This document shows positions 24,415 to 32,186 of a stretch of 64,000 bases of DNA, piece by piece. The notes beneath the pieces are model-generated. The model was given only the letters and a program-made list of their open reading frames with translations, did no database searches and was not told the origin of the DNA. Source of the DNA: Planotetraspora thailandica (lineage in GTDB: Bacteria; Actinomycetota; Actinomycetes; Streptosporangiales; Streptosporangiaceae); assembly GCF_016863335.1 (NCBI RefSeq), contig NZ_BOOR01000043.1, forward strand, positions 78,781 through 142,780. Direction: 5' to 3'. The position numbers and the translations under genes were made by a program. Position 1 is the stretch's first letter; each line of letters starts with the position of its first letter.

Positions 24415-25580
24415 GCGACGACCCACGGTTCGCGCGCGCGGAAGTCGTCGACGGCGGCGTCCACGCGGGCCCGGTCGGGGCCGACCGCACGGACGACGCC
24501 GAGGTAGTCGCGGTTCGTATGGGTGATCTCGACCCGGTCGCCGGCCGCGCGCAGCGGTTTGTGCCAGATGCGCACGCCGTCGCCGGTGGTGTCCGACGAC
24601 TCCGGGGGCGCGGAGACGACGACGCCGGGCCGATCGGCGACGAGGCTGACCGCCGCCCCGAACCGCTCCTGCCCGGCAGGCCCTCCGAGCGTGTCCAGGG
24701 GTTCGCCCGCGTGCATGCGCAGGATCCACTCGAACAGGGGAACGTCCAGGATGTCGGCCATCAGGAGGTCGCAGTTGTCGCCGATCACCCGGTAGTTGAT
24801 CTCGACGATGCGGGGGCCGTCGCTCGTGACGACGTATTCCGTGTGGCAGGCCCCGAATCCGATTCCCACGGCGTCCAGCGCGGCGGTCACGTGCACGGAG
24901 TATTCGTCGGGGCTTTCGCCGGGCGACGCCCAGTCGAGGCGTTCCTCGATGAAATGCGGCAGCGGGCCCAGCGTCGTGCGGAAGCCGCCGAGCACGCGCA
25001 GCGCCCTGCCGTCCCCCAGCGTCTCGAGGGTGTGCAGAGGCCCGTCCAGGAACTCCTCGACGACCAGCACGTCGCTCGGCCGCCGCTTCCTGATCCCGGC
25101 CACCGCCACGGCCAGCTCGTGCCCGTCCGTCACGAACACGACGTCTTCGCTGGCCACGCCCATCGCCGGTTTCACCACGGCCGGGTACGGCAGGCCGGGC
25201 GGGGGCTCGGCCCCGGGCGGCAGCCGTACCGACCTGACGGTCTCGACGGCGGCGAGGCGGCGGCGCGTCAGCGACTTGTTCTTGGCGGTCGCGCACGCGC
25301 GCCAGTCTTTGGCGGGCAGGTCGAAGTAGGCGGCGGCCAGCGCCGTCTCTGTCTGGAGATGGTCGGAATTGGAGAACACGACGTCGGGGCGGTGATGGCC
25401 GGCGATGGCGTCGATCACCGCGCGGGCGTCGCGCACATCCGTCTCGATCGCCTCGTGCCCCGGGTAGGCGTCCGGCCGGTCCGTCAGCACGGTGACGTCC
25501 CAGCCGAGCGCGGCGGCGGCGGGCAGGAAGCCGTCGGTCACCGAGTCAGTCGGATTGAGGGCCGTGAGGTACAGCCGCAC
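24411..25580 (-). CDS. ATP-grasp ligase of siderophore synthesis (PvsA-like)
   Basis: The 389-residue protein has an ATP-grasp fold: a pre-ATP-grasp domain (1-110), LPYPAVVKPAMG with the ATP-binding Lys, DVLVVEEFLDG, and IVEINYRVIGDN with the metal-binding Glu and Asn. Such ligases form amide bonds through acyl-phosphates. Leading an operon with two IucA/IucC genes, it is a likely counterpart of PvsA of vibrioferrin synthesis. Start GTG has TGGAGG upstream. An iron box overlaps the region just before it, so the operon is probably repressed by a DmdR/IdeR-type protein under iron sufficiency. Confidence 0.85.
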   Translation of the reverse strand: MRLYLTALNPTDSVTDGFLPAAAALGWDVTVLTDRPDAYPGHEAIETDVRDARAVIDAIAGHHRPDVVFSNSDHLQTETALAAAYFDLPAKDWRACATAKNKSLTRRRLAAVETVRSVRLPPGAEPPPGLPYPAVVKPAMGVASEDVVFVTDGHELAVAVAGIRKRRPSDVLVVEEFLDGPLHTLETLGDGRALRVLGGFRTTLGPLPHFIEERLDWASPGESPDEYSVHVTAALDAVGIGFGACHTEYVVTSDGPRIVEINYRVIGDNCDLLMADILDVPLFEWILRMHAGEPLDTLGGPAGQERFGAAVSLVADRPGVVVSAPPESSDTTGDGVRIWHKPLRAAGDRVEITHTNRDYLGVVRAVGPDRARVDAAVDDFRAREPWVVA

Positions 25581-25590
25581 GCATCCTCCA

Positions 25591-25608
25591 TAGGTAAGCC
25601 TAACCTAA
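25591..25608 (-). promoter_or_regulatory. Iron box (DmdR/IdeR/DtxR operator)
   Basis: On the minus strand the sequence is TTAGGTTAGGCTTACCTA, a near-exact match to the actinobacterial iron box TTAGGTTAGGCTCACCTAA. It begins 10 bp upstream of the GTG of the ATP-grasp gene. Binding there would block transcription of the siderophore operon when iron is abundant. Confidence 0.88.
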
Positions 25609-25700
25609 CTCGTGCATCCTAGTGGTGGCGAGATCGATCCGGGTGGGAATCCGCACCACCGGCACGGCGTTGCCTGAGGCACTCGTGGAAGGATGACGCC

Positions 25701-26603
25701 GTGGAAATCTCGGAAGGTCTGCTCGGTCCTTTGCTGCTCGCGCGAAACACCGTCGACCGGTCCGCGGCGCTCCGGGGCGACGAGGAATGGCTGGCCCGGT
25801 CGTGGGCGGCCGAGAAGACCCGGGTGCTGGTGATCGACGGCGGCCAGACCGTCATCCGCAGGTTCACCGACGGCGCGGCCGTCGCTCTCTATTCGCCGCT
25901 GGAGGCCCCATCGGGCCCGCGCTATCTGCTCGGGGTGGACCTCGACGGCGTGGCGTATTACGCGGTCCAGGCTCCCCTCCCCGAAGGCGAGGCCGCAGGG
26001 CTGAGGCAGGTGGGCGCCCTGCTCGACGACCGCGACGCCGGGCTGCTCGTCTACGCGGTCGCCCTGGAGGCCTGGCACGCGACGCACGAGTTCTGCCCGC
26101 GCTGCGGGAGCCGTACGACGATCACGGCCTCGGGTCACATGCGGACCTGCCCGAAGGACGGGAGCCAGCACTTCCCCCGGGTCGACCCGGCGGTGATCAT
26201 GCTCATTCACGACGACGACGACCGTGTGCTGCTCGGCCGGGGGCCGGAGTGGCCGAAGGGCCGCATGTCCGTGCTCGCGGGGTTCGTCGAGCCGGGGGAG
26301 TCGCTGGAGCACGCCGTGATGAGGGAGGTCATGGAAGAGGTGGGCGTGGCTGTTACGGCGCCCCGTTACATGGGCAGCCAGCCGTGGCCGTTCCCCCGCA
26401 GCCTCATGCTCGGCTTCATCGCACGCGCCACCACCACCGAGATCCACCGGGACCCGGCCGAGATCGCCGAGGCCCGGTGGTTTTCGAGGGACGAGCTCCA
26501 CGCCCACGTCGAGGCCGGCACGCTGCGCCTGCCCGGCCAGGTCTCCATCGCCCGCAGGCTCATCGAGACGTGGTACGGCGAGCCCATCCCCGGCGACTGG
26601 TGA
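25701..26603 (+). CDS. nudC: NAD(+)/NADH diphosphatase NudC
   Basis: The 300-residue protein has the NudC layout: an N-terminal domain, a zinc ribbon (FCPRCGS and a second Cys pair position at HMRTC), then a Nudix domain with box GFVEPGESLEHAVMREVMEE and the NADH-specific SQPWPFPRSLM motif right after it. It hydrolyses NADH, and in bacteria also removes NAD caps from RNA. The second half of the zinc ribbon shows only one Cys, so metal binding may be incomplete. Start GTG with GGATG upstream. It matches Rv3199c in the conserved gene order. Confidence 0.93.
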   Translation: MEISEGLLGPLLLARNTVDRSAALRGDEEWLARSWAAEKTRVLVIDGGQTVIRRFTDGAAVALYSPLEAPSGPRYLLGVDLDGVAYYAVQAPLPEGEAAGLRQVGALLDDRDAGLLVYAVALEAWHATHEFCPRCGSRTTITASGHMRTCPKDGSQHFPRVDPAVIMLIHDDDDRVLLGRGPEWPKGRMSVLAGFVEPGESLEHAVMREVMEEVGVAVTAPRYMGSQPWPFPRSLMLGFIARATTTEIHRDPAEIAEARWFSRDELHAHVEAGTLRLPGQVSIARRLIETWYGEPIPGDW

Positions 26604-26618
26604 CGGCGGAGCCCGCGC

Positions 26619-26858
26619 TCAGCACGCTCCCTGGAGGTGGCGCTTCACCTCGGCGACGGACGGGTTCGTCATCGTGTGGCAGTCGGTCACGACCGTCGGG
26701 ACGACCTGGTTGCCGTTGTTGACGCTCATCACGAACTCGGCGGCGTCCGGGTGCCGCTCGATGTCGATCTCGCTGTAGGCGATCCCCTCTCGGGTCAGCT
26801 GGCTCTTGAGCCGCTTACAGGGGCCGCACCAGCTGGTTGTGTAGACCGTGAGCGACAT
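26619..26858 (-). CDS. mrx1: Mycoredoxin / glutaredoxin-like protein
   Basis: The 79-residue thioredoxin-fold protein has the active site WCGPC and the cis-Pro segment VVPTVV with TDCHTMTNPS. Mycoredoxin-1 reduces mycothiol mixed disulfides; its typical active site is CGYC, so this one has a Pro in place of Tyr. Position beside nudC and uvrD2 matches Rv3198A. The ribosome binding site AAAGGA precedes the ATG. The symbol is by synteny and family; specificity for mycothiol is inferred. Confidence 0.85.
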   Translation of the reverse strand: MSLTVYTTSWCGPCKRLKSQLTREGIAYSEIDIERHPDAAEFVMSVNNGNQVVPTVVTDCHTMTNPSVAEVKRHLQGAC

Positions 26859-26956
26859 GGTCGTCCTTTCATGCGCGGATCATTCCCGAACGCGAGCAAT
26901 CATGGGAAACACGGCGAATCCCGGTGATGTTCCCGGCTTCTCCGTAAGCACAGCGG

Positions 26957-27910
26957 TCACCGGTCCGCGGTGACCCTCGCCGCGATCCACGAATAGACCG
27001 CCTGCGCCACACCAGGCTCGCGATACAGCGGCGCGCTGTGCGCCGTGCCCGGCTTGACCATGATGCGCATCGGCACGCCGACGCTCTCAAGCGCCCGCTT
27101 GAGCAGTTCGCTCTGGTACGGCGGGACGAACTCGTCCTTGGAGTGCACGGTGAACATGGGTGCGTCCTTCGGCGACACGTGCTCGGCCACCTCCATGCTC
27201 GACCAGGTGCCGGGGCACTCGGTGGGCCCGCAGCCGCCGGCCAGTTTGATCGCGGTGCTGCGCAGCTTGCGCTGGTCGTTGGTCCCGCCGGCGTCACCGT
27301 CGGCGAACGCGGTGAGCGGCGAGATCACCGGTGACACGCCGACGACGCCCCGCAGCCCGGGCAGCCCGTTCTCGTAGGTGGCGACCGCCGCCGCGATCTG
27401 GCCGCCCGCGGAGAACCCCACGATCACATATCTGCCGGGATCGGTGTTGTAATGAGCGGCGATTTTGCGCATCTCGGAGATCGCCGACAGCGTGTCGGTG
27501 CGCTGGGCCGGCCAGGCCGCCTCGCCGGAGAGGCGGTAGTCGATGTTGGCCACCGTGTACCCGAGGCGGGCGAAGTTCCTGGAGATGGTGGTCATGGTCT
27601 TCTTGTCGCCGCCCGACCACCAGCCGCCGTGGATGACGACGATCGCCGGCCGGGGGGCACCGCTCGTGTGCCACCACATGTCCATGCGCTGGTGGACGTG
27701 CTTGCCGTATGCGACGGTGCGGCGCTTGATGTCCGTGCTCGACGGCGTGACCGAGGCGGGGTGCGCCTGGGCGTGCGCCTGCGAGGCGGACGGCGAGGGG
27801 GTGGGGCGCCGCCCCGAACCGGTCGAAGTCCCGGTGCCCGAGGGGATCAGCGACAGAAGGGCGAGGGCCACTGCTCCGGCACCGATGGCCGCGCCCACCG
27901 CTATCCTCAC
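26957..27910 (-). CDS. Secreted or membrane-anchored alpha/beta hydrolase (esterase-like)
   Basis: I start at the GTG at 27910 because GGAGGAA lies nine bases upstream. The N-terminus (RIAVGAAIGAGAVALALLSL) is a signal peptide or anchor. A Ser/Pro/Thr/Gln/His-rich linker (about 25-60) follows, then the hydrolase domain. HGGWW is the oxyanion motif of the esterase_lipase/BD-FAE type; GFSAGGQ holds the nucleophile; DEF and GTAHSAP hold the likely acid and His. The substrate is unknown; the family includes carboxylesterases and feruloyl esterases. It sits between mrx1 and uvrD2, so it interrupts the usual order. Confidence 0.82.
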   Translation of the reverse strand: MRIAVGAAIGAGAVALALLSLIPSGTGTSTGSGRRPTPSPSASQAHAQAHPASVTPSSTDIKRRTVAYGKHVHQRMDMWWHTSGAPRPAIVVIHGGWWSGGDKKTMTTISRNFARLGYTVANIDYRLSGEAAWPAQRTDTLSAISEMRKIAAHYNTDPGRYVIVGFSAGGQIAAAVATYENGLPGLRGVVGVSPVISPLTAFADGDAGGTNDQRKLRSTAIKLAGGCGPTECPGTWSSMEVAEHVSPKDAPMFTVHSKDEFVPPYQSELLKRALESVGVPMRIMVKPGTAHSAPLYREPGVAQAVYSWIAARVTADR

Positions 27911-28026
27911 GGGCTGATTCCTCCCCGTCGGCACCGTGCCGCAGACCCCGGTCTCAGGACACGCCGGGCCGGCTGCTGGAAGGATGATGCCAGTACATCC
28001 GTCCGCAACGCATATTGGGAGCCCAT

Positions 28027-30072
28027 TTGGACGTCCTCGAGGGCCTTGATCCCGAACAGCGTGAAGTGGCGCAGGCGGTGCGCGGCCCCGTGTGCGTGCT
28101 CGCCGGTGCGGGCACGGGCAAGACGCGGGCCATCACGCACCGCATCGCCTACGCCGTGCAGAGCGGGATCGTCGAGCCGCAGGGCGTGCTCGCGGTGACC
28201 TTCACCACTCGGGCCGCGGCGGAGCTCAGGCAGCGTCTGCGCCTCCTCGGCGCCCCCGGCGTGCAGGCCCGCACCTTCCACGCGGCGGCGCTGCGCCAGC
28301 TCAGCTACTTCTGGCCCCGCGTCATCGGCGGCGAACCGCCCCAGGTGATCGAGTCGAAGCTGCCGCTGCTGATCGAGGCGTGCCGCCGCATGCGGAGGAA
28401 CCCCGACCGAGGCGAGCTGAGGGACGTCGCGAGCGAGATCGAGTGGGCGAAGGTCACGCAGATCGCCCCCGAGGACTATCCGGGAGCGGCCGTGAAGGCC
28501 CGCCGTACGCCGCCGATCGCCCCCGAGGAGGTCGCCCGGCTGTACGAGGGCTACGAGACCCTGCGCCGCGAGCGCAACCTGATCGACTTCGAGACCATCC
28601 TCGAGCTGACGGCGGCGGTGATGGCGGAGCACCGCGAGGTCGCCGGGCAGATCCGCCAGCAGTACCGCTACTTCGTCGTGGACGAGTTCCAGGACGTCAA
28701 CCCGTTGCAGAAGCTGCTGCTCGACACCTGGCTCGGCGGGCGCGACGACCTGTGCGTCGTCGGCGACCCCAACCAGACGATCTACTCCTTCACCGGGGCG
28801 ACCCCGCACTACCTGACCAACTTCGCCGTCGAGCACCCGTCGGCCACCGTGATCAGGCTGGTCCGCGACTACCGATCGACCCCGCAGGTGGTCTCGCTGG
28901 CCAACCGGGTCATCTCCCGGTCGGTCCACCGGCTCGAACTGGTCGCGCAGCGGCCCGACGGGCCCGAGCCCGTCTTCACCGAATACGACGACGAGCCCGC
29001 CGAGGCGCTCGGAGTCGCCCTGACGATCAAGAAGCTCATGGCCGACGGCGTGCCCACCCGCCAGATCGCGGTGCTGTTCCGGATCAACGCCCAGTCGGAG
29101 GCGTACGAGCAGGCGTTCACCGAGGCGGGCGTGCCGTACCTGCTGCGCGGCGCGGAGCGGTTCTTCGAGCGTCCCGAGGTGCGGCAGGCCGTCGTCCTGC
29201 TGCGCGGGGCGGCGCGGTCGGGAGGCGACGAGGAGCCGCTGGCCCCCGGAGTGCACGCCATCCTGTCCGGTATCGGGCTGACCGCCGAACCGCCCGGCGG
29301 CGGTAAGGCCAGGGAGAAGTGGGAGTCGCTCAAGGCACTCGCCGATCTGGCGGAGGACATGGGCGCCGAAGGCGCCGACCTGACCGCCTTCGTCGCCGAG
29401 CTGGAGAGAAGGGCGCTGGAGCAGCACGCCCCGCCCGTCGAGGGGGTGACGCTCGCCTCTCTGCACGCCGCCAAGGGCCTGGAATGGGACGCGGTCTTCC
29501 TCGTCGGCCTCACCGAGGGCATGGTGCCGATCATCTACGCCGAGACGCCGGAGCAGGTGGAGGAGGAACGCCGCCTGCTCTACGTCGGGATCACCCGGGC
29601 CCGCGAGCACCTGCACCTGTCCTGGGCGCTGGCCCGCTCGCCCGGAGGCCGCCGCTCCCGCAGGCCGTCCCGCTTCCTCGACGGGCTCTCGCCGCGCACC
29701 ACGGGCGCACCCCGGGTGGAACGCCCGGCAGGCGGCAAGAAGGCGGCCGCCCCCCTGCACTGCCGCATCTGCGGCAAGACCCTGACCGTCGCCGCCGAGC
29801 AGAAACTGGGCCGCTGCGCGACCTGTCCGGCCGACTACGACGAGGCCCTGCTGGACAGCCTCAAGGCCTGGCGGACGGCGGCGGCAAAGGAGGCGAAGGT
29901 GCCCGCCTACGTCGTGTTCACCGACGTGACGCTCCAGGCGATCGCCGAGCGGGTTCCGACGTCGGAGGAAGACCTGCTCACCATCGCCGGGATCGGGCGC
30001 GTCAAACTCGAGCGGTACGGCCAAGCGGTTCTGGACCTCTGCCGTGCCACCACTAGTGTCACCGACGAGTAA
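28027..30072 (+). CDS. uvrD2: ATP-dependent DNA helicase UvrD2
   Basis: The protein is a UvrD-type SF1 helicase of about 681 residues: Walker A AGAGTGKT near residue 22, Walker B VVDEFQDVN, motif VI ITRAREHL. C-terminal to the motor are four Cys (CRICGK and CATC), followed by an HRDC domain ending at RYGQAVLDLC. That pairing of tetra-Cys and HRDC defines actinobacterial UvrD2, an unwinding helicase. Start is uncertain: TTG at 28027 has GGGAG upstream, and a TTG at 28015 is also in frame. It matches Rv3198c. tesB follows after 27 bp. Confidence 0.92.
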   Translation: MDVLEGLDPEQREVAQAVRGPVCVLAGAGTGKTRAITHRIAYAVQSGIVEPQGVLAVTFTTRAAAELRQRLRLLGAPGVQARTFHAAALRQLSYFWPRVIGGEPPQVIESKLPLLIEACRRMRRNPDRGELRDVASEIEWAKVTQIAPEDYPGAAVKARRTPPIAPEEVARLYEGYETLRRERNLIDFETILELTAAVMAEHREVAGQIRQQYRYFVVDEFQDVNPLQKLLLDTWLGGRDDLCVVGDPNQTIYSFTGATPHYLTNFAVEHPSATVIRLVRDYRSTPQVVSLANRVISRSVHRLELVAQRPDGPEPVFTEYDDEPAEALGVALTIKKLMADGVPTRQIAVLFRINAQSEAYEQAFTEAGVPYLLRGAERFFERPEVRQAVVLLRGAARSGGDEEPLAPGVHAILSGIGLTAEPPGGGKAREKWESLKALADLAEDMGAEGADLTAFVAELERRALEQHAPPVEGVTLASLHAAKGLEWDAVFLVGLTEGMVPIIYAETPEQVEEERRLLYVGITRAREHLHLSWALARSPGGRRSRRPSRFLDGLSPRTTGAPRVERPAGGKKAAAPLHCRICGKTLTVAAEQKLGRCATCPADYDEALLDSLKAWRTAAAKEAKVPAYVVFTDVTLQAIAERVPTSEEDLLTIAGIGRVKLERYGQAVLDLCRATTSVTDE

Positions 30073-30099
30073 TGATTTCCCCCATGTGATGGAGGCCCC

Positions 30100-30984
30100 G
30101 TGAACTCGGCGCTCAAGGAGGTGCTGGATCTGCTCGACCTGGAGCAGATCGAGCTGGACATTTTCCGGGGCCGCAGCCCCGAGGAGCGCATTCAGCGGGT
30201 CTTCGGCGGTCAGGTGGCCGCCCAGGCGCTCGTCGCGGCCGGCCGTACGGTGGCCTCCGACCGCATGGTGCACTCGCTGCACGCCTACTTCATCAGGCCC
30301 GGCGACCCCGCGATCCCCATCGTCTACAACGTCGAGCGCGTCCGCGACGGCCGGTCGTTCACGACGCGGCGCGTCGTGGCGATCCAGCACGGCAAAGCGA
30401 TCTTCACGATGTCGGTGTCGTTCCACATCCACGAGGAAGGGATCTCTCACCAGGCGGTGACCATGCCGCAGGTGCCGCCTCCCGACGAGCTCCCGACCTT
30501 CCAGGAGCGCATGCTCACCGTCGTCGGCGACGAGCCGATGTGGCGCGACTGGCTGTCGCGGCCCCGCCCGGTCGACGCGCGGTACGTCAACGCGCTGACC
30601 TGGGAGGCGCAGAAGGACCCGAGCCTGATCACCGCGAAGAACCAGGTGTGGTTCCGCTACGACGCCGACCTGCCCGACGACCCCCTGCTGCACGTCGTGC
30701 TGGCGGCCTACGCCTCCGACTTCACGCTGGTCGACACGGTGCTGCTCGCCCACGGCCTGGCCTGGGGCTCGTCTAACGTGCGCGGGGCCTCCCTCGACCA
30801 CGCCATGTGGTTCCACCGCCCCTTCCGCGTCGACGACTGGCTCCTGTACGCCCAGGAGTCGCCGTGGTCCGGAGGGGCCCGTGGGCTCGCCCGCGGGGAG
30901 ATGTTCACGCCCTCAGGAGACCTGGCGGTGTCCGTGGTTCAGGAGTGCATGATCCGCGTTAGCGAAGATGTCATGAATCCGTGA
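30100..30984 (+). CDS. tesB: Acyl-CoA thioesterase II
   Basis: The 294-residue protein has the double hot-dog fold of TesB. FGGQVAAQAL and SLHAYFIRPGD lie in the first half, and the catalytic DFTLVDT, with SLDHAMWFHRP, in the second. It hydrolyses acyl-CoA to free acid and CoA in the cytosol. GTG start with GGAGG upstream. It follows uvrD2 closely and is probably cotranscribed. The whiB7 promoter lies just past its stop. Confidence 0.92.
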   Translation: MNSALKEVLDLLDLEQIELDIFRGRSPEERIQRVFGGQVAAQALVAAGRTVASDRMVHSLHAYFIRPGDPAIPIVYNVERVRDGRSFTTRRVVAIQHGKAIFTMSVSFHIHEEGISHQAVTMPQVPPPDELPTFQERMLTVVGDEPMWRDWLSRPRPVDARYVNALTWEAQKDPSLITAKNQVWFRYDADLPDDPLLHVVLAAYASDFTLVDTVLLAHGLAWGSSNVRGASLDHAMWFHRPFRVDDWLLYAQESPWSGGARGLARGEMFTPSGDLAVSVVQECMIRVSEDVMNP

Positions 30985-31005
30985 AAATCGCAGGTAGAAA
31001 ATAGG

Positions 31006-31035
31006 TTGCCCGCCCCTGCGGTTCGCGTTTAGGGT
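31006..31035 (+). promoter_or_regulatory. whiB7 promoter with AT-rich WhiB7 site
   Basis: TTGCCC (31006-31011) and TAGGGT (31030-31035) are separated by 18 bp. Directly upstream of the -35 is GAAAATA, the AT-rich patch recognised by the AT-hook of WhiB7 at its own promoter. This fits the known autoactivation. Confidence 0.65.
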
Positions 31036-31122
31036 CATGACTGATCTCATCAGTCATGAGGTCGTCGCTCCAGCGGCTGGACGGTCCGTCCGGTTGATCG
31101 TATGAGAACGGAGGTGAGTCAC

Positions 31123-31416
31123 GTGGAGAACATCGTCGTCTTCTTTGGCGTCGCGTGGCTCGCTTGCGCGTTCCTGGCCGCCGCTGTCGTGCAGTCGAAA
31201 CTGACGGGCGAATCGGCTCTCCCTGCCCTGGCTTCGGGAGTCGAGAAGCCTGGCACGTCAGCCCGCGGCACGCTCGCCGCCCTCGCCAGCCTCGGCGCCT
31301 CCGCCTATGGCCGTATCCGCGTGGATCGGCCGATGGGCAATGACCAGCAGACCGACCACACCCCTGGTGGTGTGCGGGGTCCGCGATATGCCTGGAGAGA
31401 ACCGGTCACAACCTGA
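31123..31416 (+). CDS. Leader ORF (uORF) upstream of whiB7
   Basis: The frame from the GTG at 31123 has a strong GGAGG ribosome binding site and encodes about 97 residues: a hydrophobic N-terminus (VVFFGVAWLACAFLAAAVV), then a low-complexity part. The stop codon falls at 31414, inside the stem-loop ACCGGTCA/TGACCGGT. Ribosome stalling on this leader could change folding at the attenuator that follows. In other actinobacteria whiB7 is controlled by uORF-dependent attenuation. The peptide may matter only through its translation. Confidence 0.65.
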   Translation: MENIVVFFGVAWLACAFLAAAVVQSKLTGESALPALASGVEKPGTSARGTLAALASLGASAYGRIRVDRPMGNDQQTDHTPGGVRGPRYAWREPVTT

Positions 31417-31471
31417 CCGGTCTCCACTCTCCAGGCCGCGGATCCGCACAGGATCCGCGGCCTTCTTGTTT
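31391..31471 (+). terminator. whiB7 attenuator (terminator with competing stem)
   Basis: AGGCCGCGGATCC (31433-31445) and GGATCCGCGGCCT (31451-31463) form a perfect 13-bp stem with a GCACA loop, followed by TTCTTGTTT: a Rho-independent terminator 69 nt before the whiB7 start. CCTGGAGA (31391-31398) can pair with TCTCCAGG (31428-31435), which includes the first three bases of the terminator arm. The stem ACCGGTCA/TGACCGGT nests inside. These alternative pairings suit attenuation sensed through the leader ORF. Confidence 0.75.
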
Positions 31472-31539
31472 GTCCGGCCACGTTTCCGCCCGCCACGAGG
31501 ACCAACCCAGACCGAACCAATCCAAAGAAGGTGACGCAG

Positions 31540-31803
31540 ATGGCGGCCCCGGTCATGGACCTGATCGAAGCCGAAATCCCCTGCCGTACCGAGCCCGACC
31601 TGTGGTTCGCCGAGTCTCCCGACGACGTCGAGTTCGCCAAGGCGCTCTGCGGAGGCTGCCCGATCCAGAAGGCCTGCCTGGCCCGCGCGCTGGAGCGCGA
31701 GGAGCCGTGGGGCGTCTGGGGCGGCGAGCTCATCCTGCGGGGGGTCGTCGTTCCCCGCAAGCGCCCCCGGGGACGTCCCCGGAAGTCCCCCGTCGCCGCC
31801 TGA
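31540..31803 (+). CDS. whiB7: WhiB7 transcription factor
   Basis: The 87-residue protein has the four WhiB cysteines (PCRTEPD, then LCGGCPIQKAC) that bind a [4Fe-4S] cluster, the turn GVWGGE and a C-terminal AT-hook RPRGRPRK that is unique to WhiB7. It activates intrinsic resistance genes with the principal sigma factor after ribosome-targeting antibiotics. I chose the ATG at 31540, eight bases after AAGAAGG; a GTG at 31531 is in frame. Regulation: autoactivated promoter at 31006, attenuator at 31391-31471. The position next to uvrD2 and the ABC1 kinase matches Rv3197A. Confidence 0.95.
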   Translation: MAAPVMDLIEAEIPCRTEPDLWFAESPDDVEFAKALCGGCPIQKACLARALEREEPWGVWGGELILRGVVVPRKRPRGRPRKSPVAA

Positions 31804-31852
31804 GCACGGCAAGAACCACATTCAACGCAGAACATCGAAAGGAACCACCGGA

Positions 31853-32035
31853 ATGAACATCTCTCCGAGCGCCCTGTCGTGTCTCACCCAAGAACTGGTT
31901 CACGAGCGAATACGAACCCTCCACGCGGAAGCGGAGGAGGAGCGGCTCGCCAGCCGGATCAACAGCGTACGTAAGGCGCAGCGGCGGATGGAGCGTGCTT
32001 CCCGCCGGCTCAGCGAAGCGCTGTCGCGCGTGTGA
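31853..32035 (+). CDS. Small basic helical protein downstream of whiB7
   Basis: The 60-residue product is predicted all-helical, with Glu/Arg-rich heptad-like segments (HAEAEEERLASR, RKAQRRMERASRRL) and one Cys. It begins 49 bp after the whiB7 stop, with AAAGGAA upstream of the ATG, and is probably on the whiB7 transcript. No domain is recognised. A role in antibiotic stress is only suggested by position. Confidence 0.65.
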   Translation: MNISPSALSCLTQELVHERIRTLHAEAEEERLASRINSVRKAQRRMERASRRLSEALSRV

Positions 32036-32071
32036 GGCAGACGCACTGTCGTGCGTGTGAGAACGACACAT

Positions 32072-32103
32072 GAGGGCCCTCGCCCGACCGGGCGGGGGCC
32101 TTC
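32072..32103 (+). terminator. Terminator after the whiB7 transcript
   Basis: GAGGGCCCTCGCCCG (32072-32086) pairs with CGGGCGGGGGCCTTC (32089-32103) with two G-T wobbles. Two 17-bp direct copies of TTAAGGGCGGCCTGTTT follow at 32126 and 32150, 24 bp apart. Confidence 0.6.
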
Positions 32104-32186
32104 GCCCTGTTTCCGCGCGCCCTGATTAAGGGCGGCCTGTTTCCGCTGGTTAAGGGCGGCCTGTTTGCGTATTTAACGGCGGCGGG

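Noticed and set aside
25591..25620. Iron control of nudC
   Set aside because: The iron box lies next to the siderophore operon start and about 95 bp from nudC, with no second box on the nudC side.
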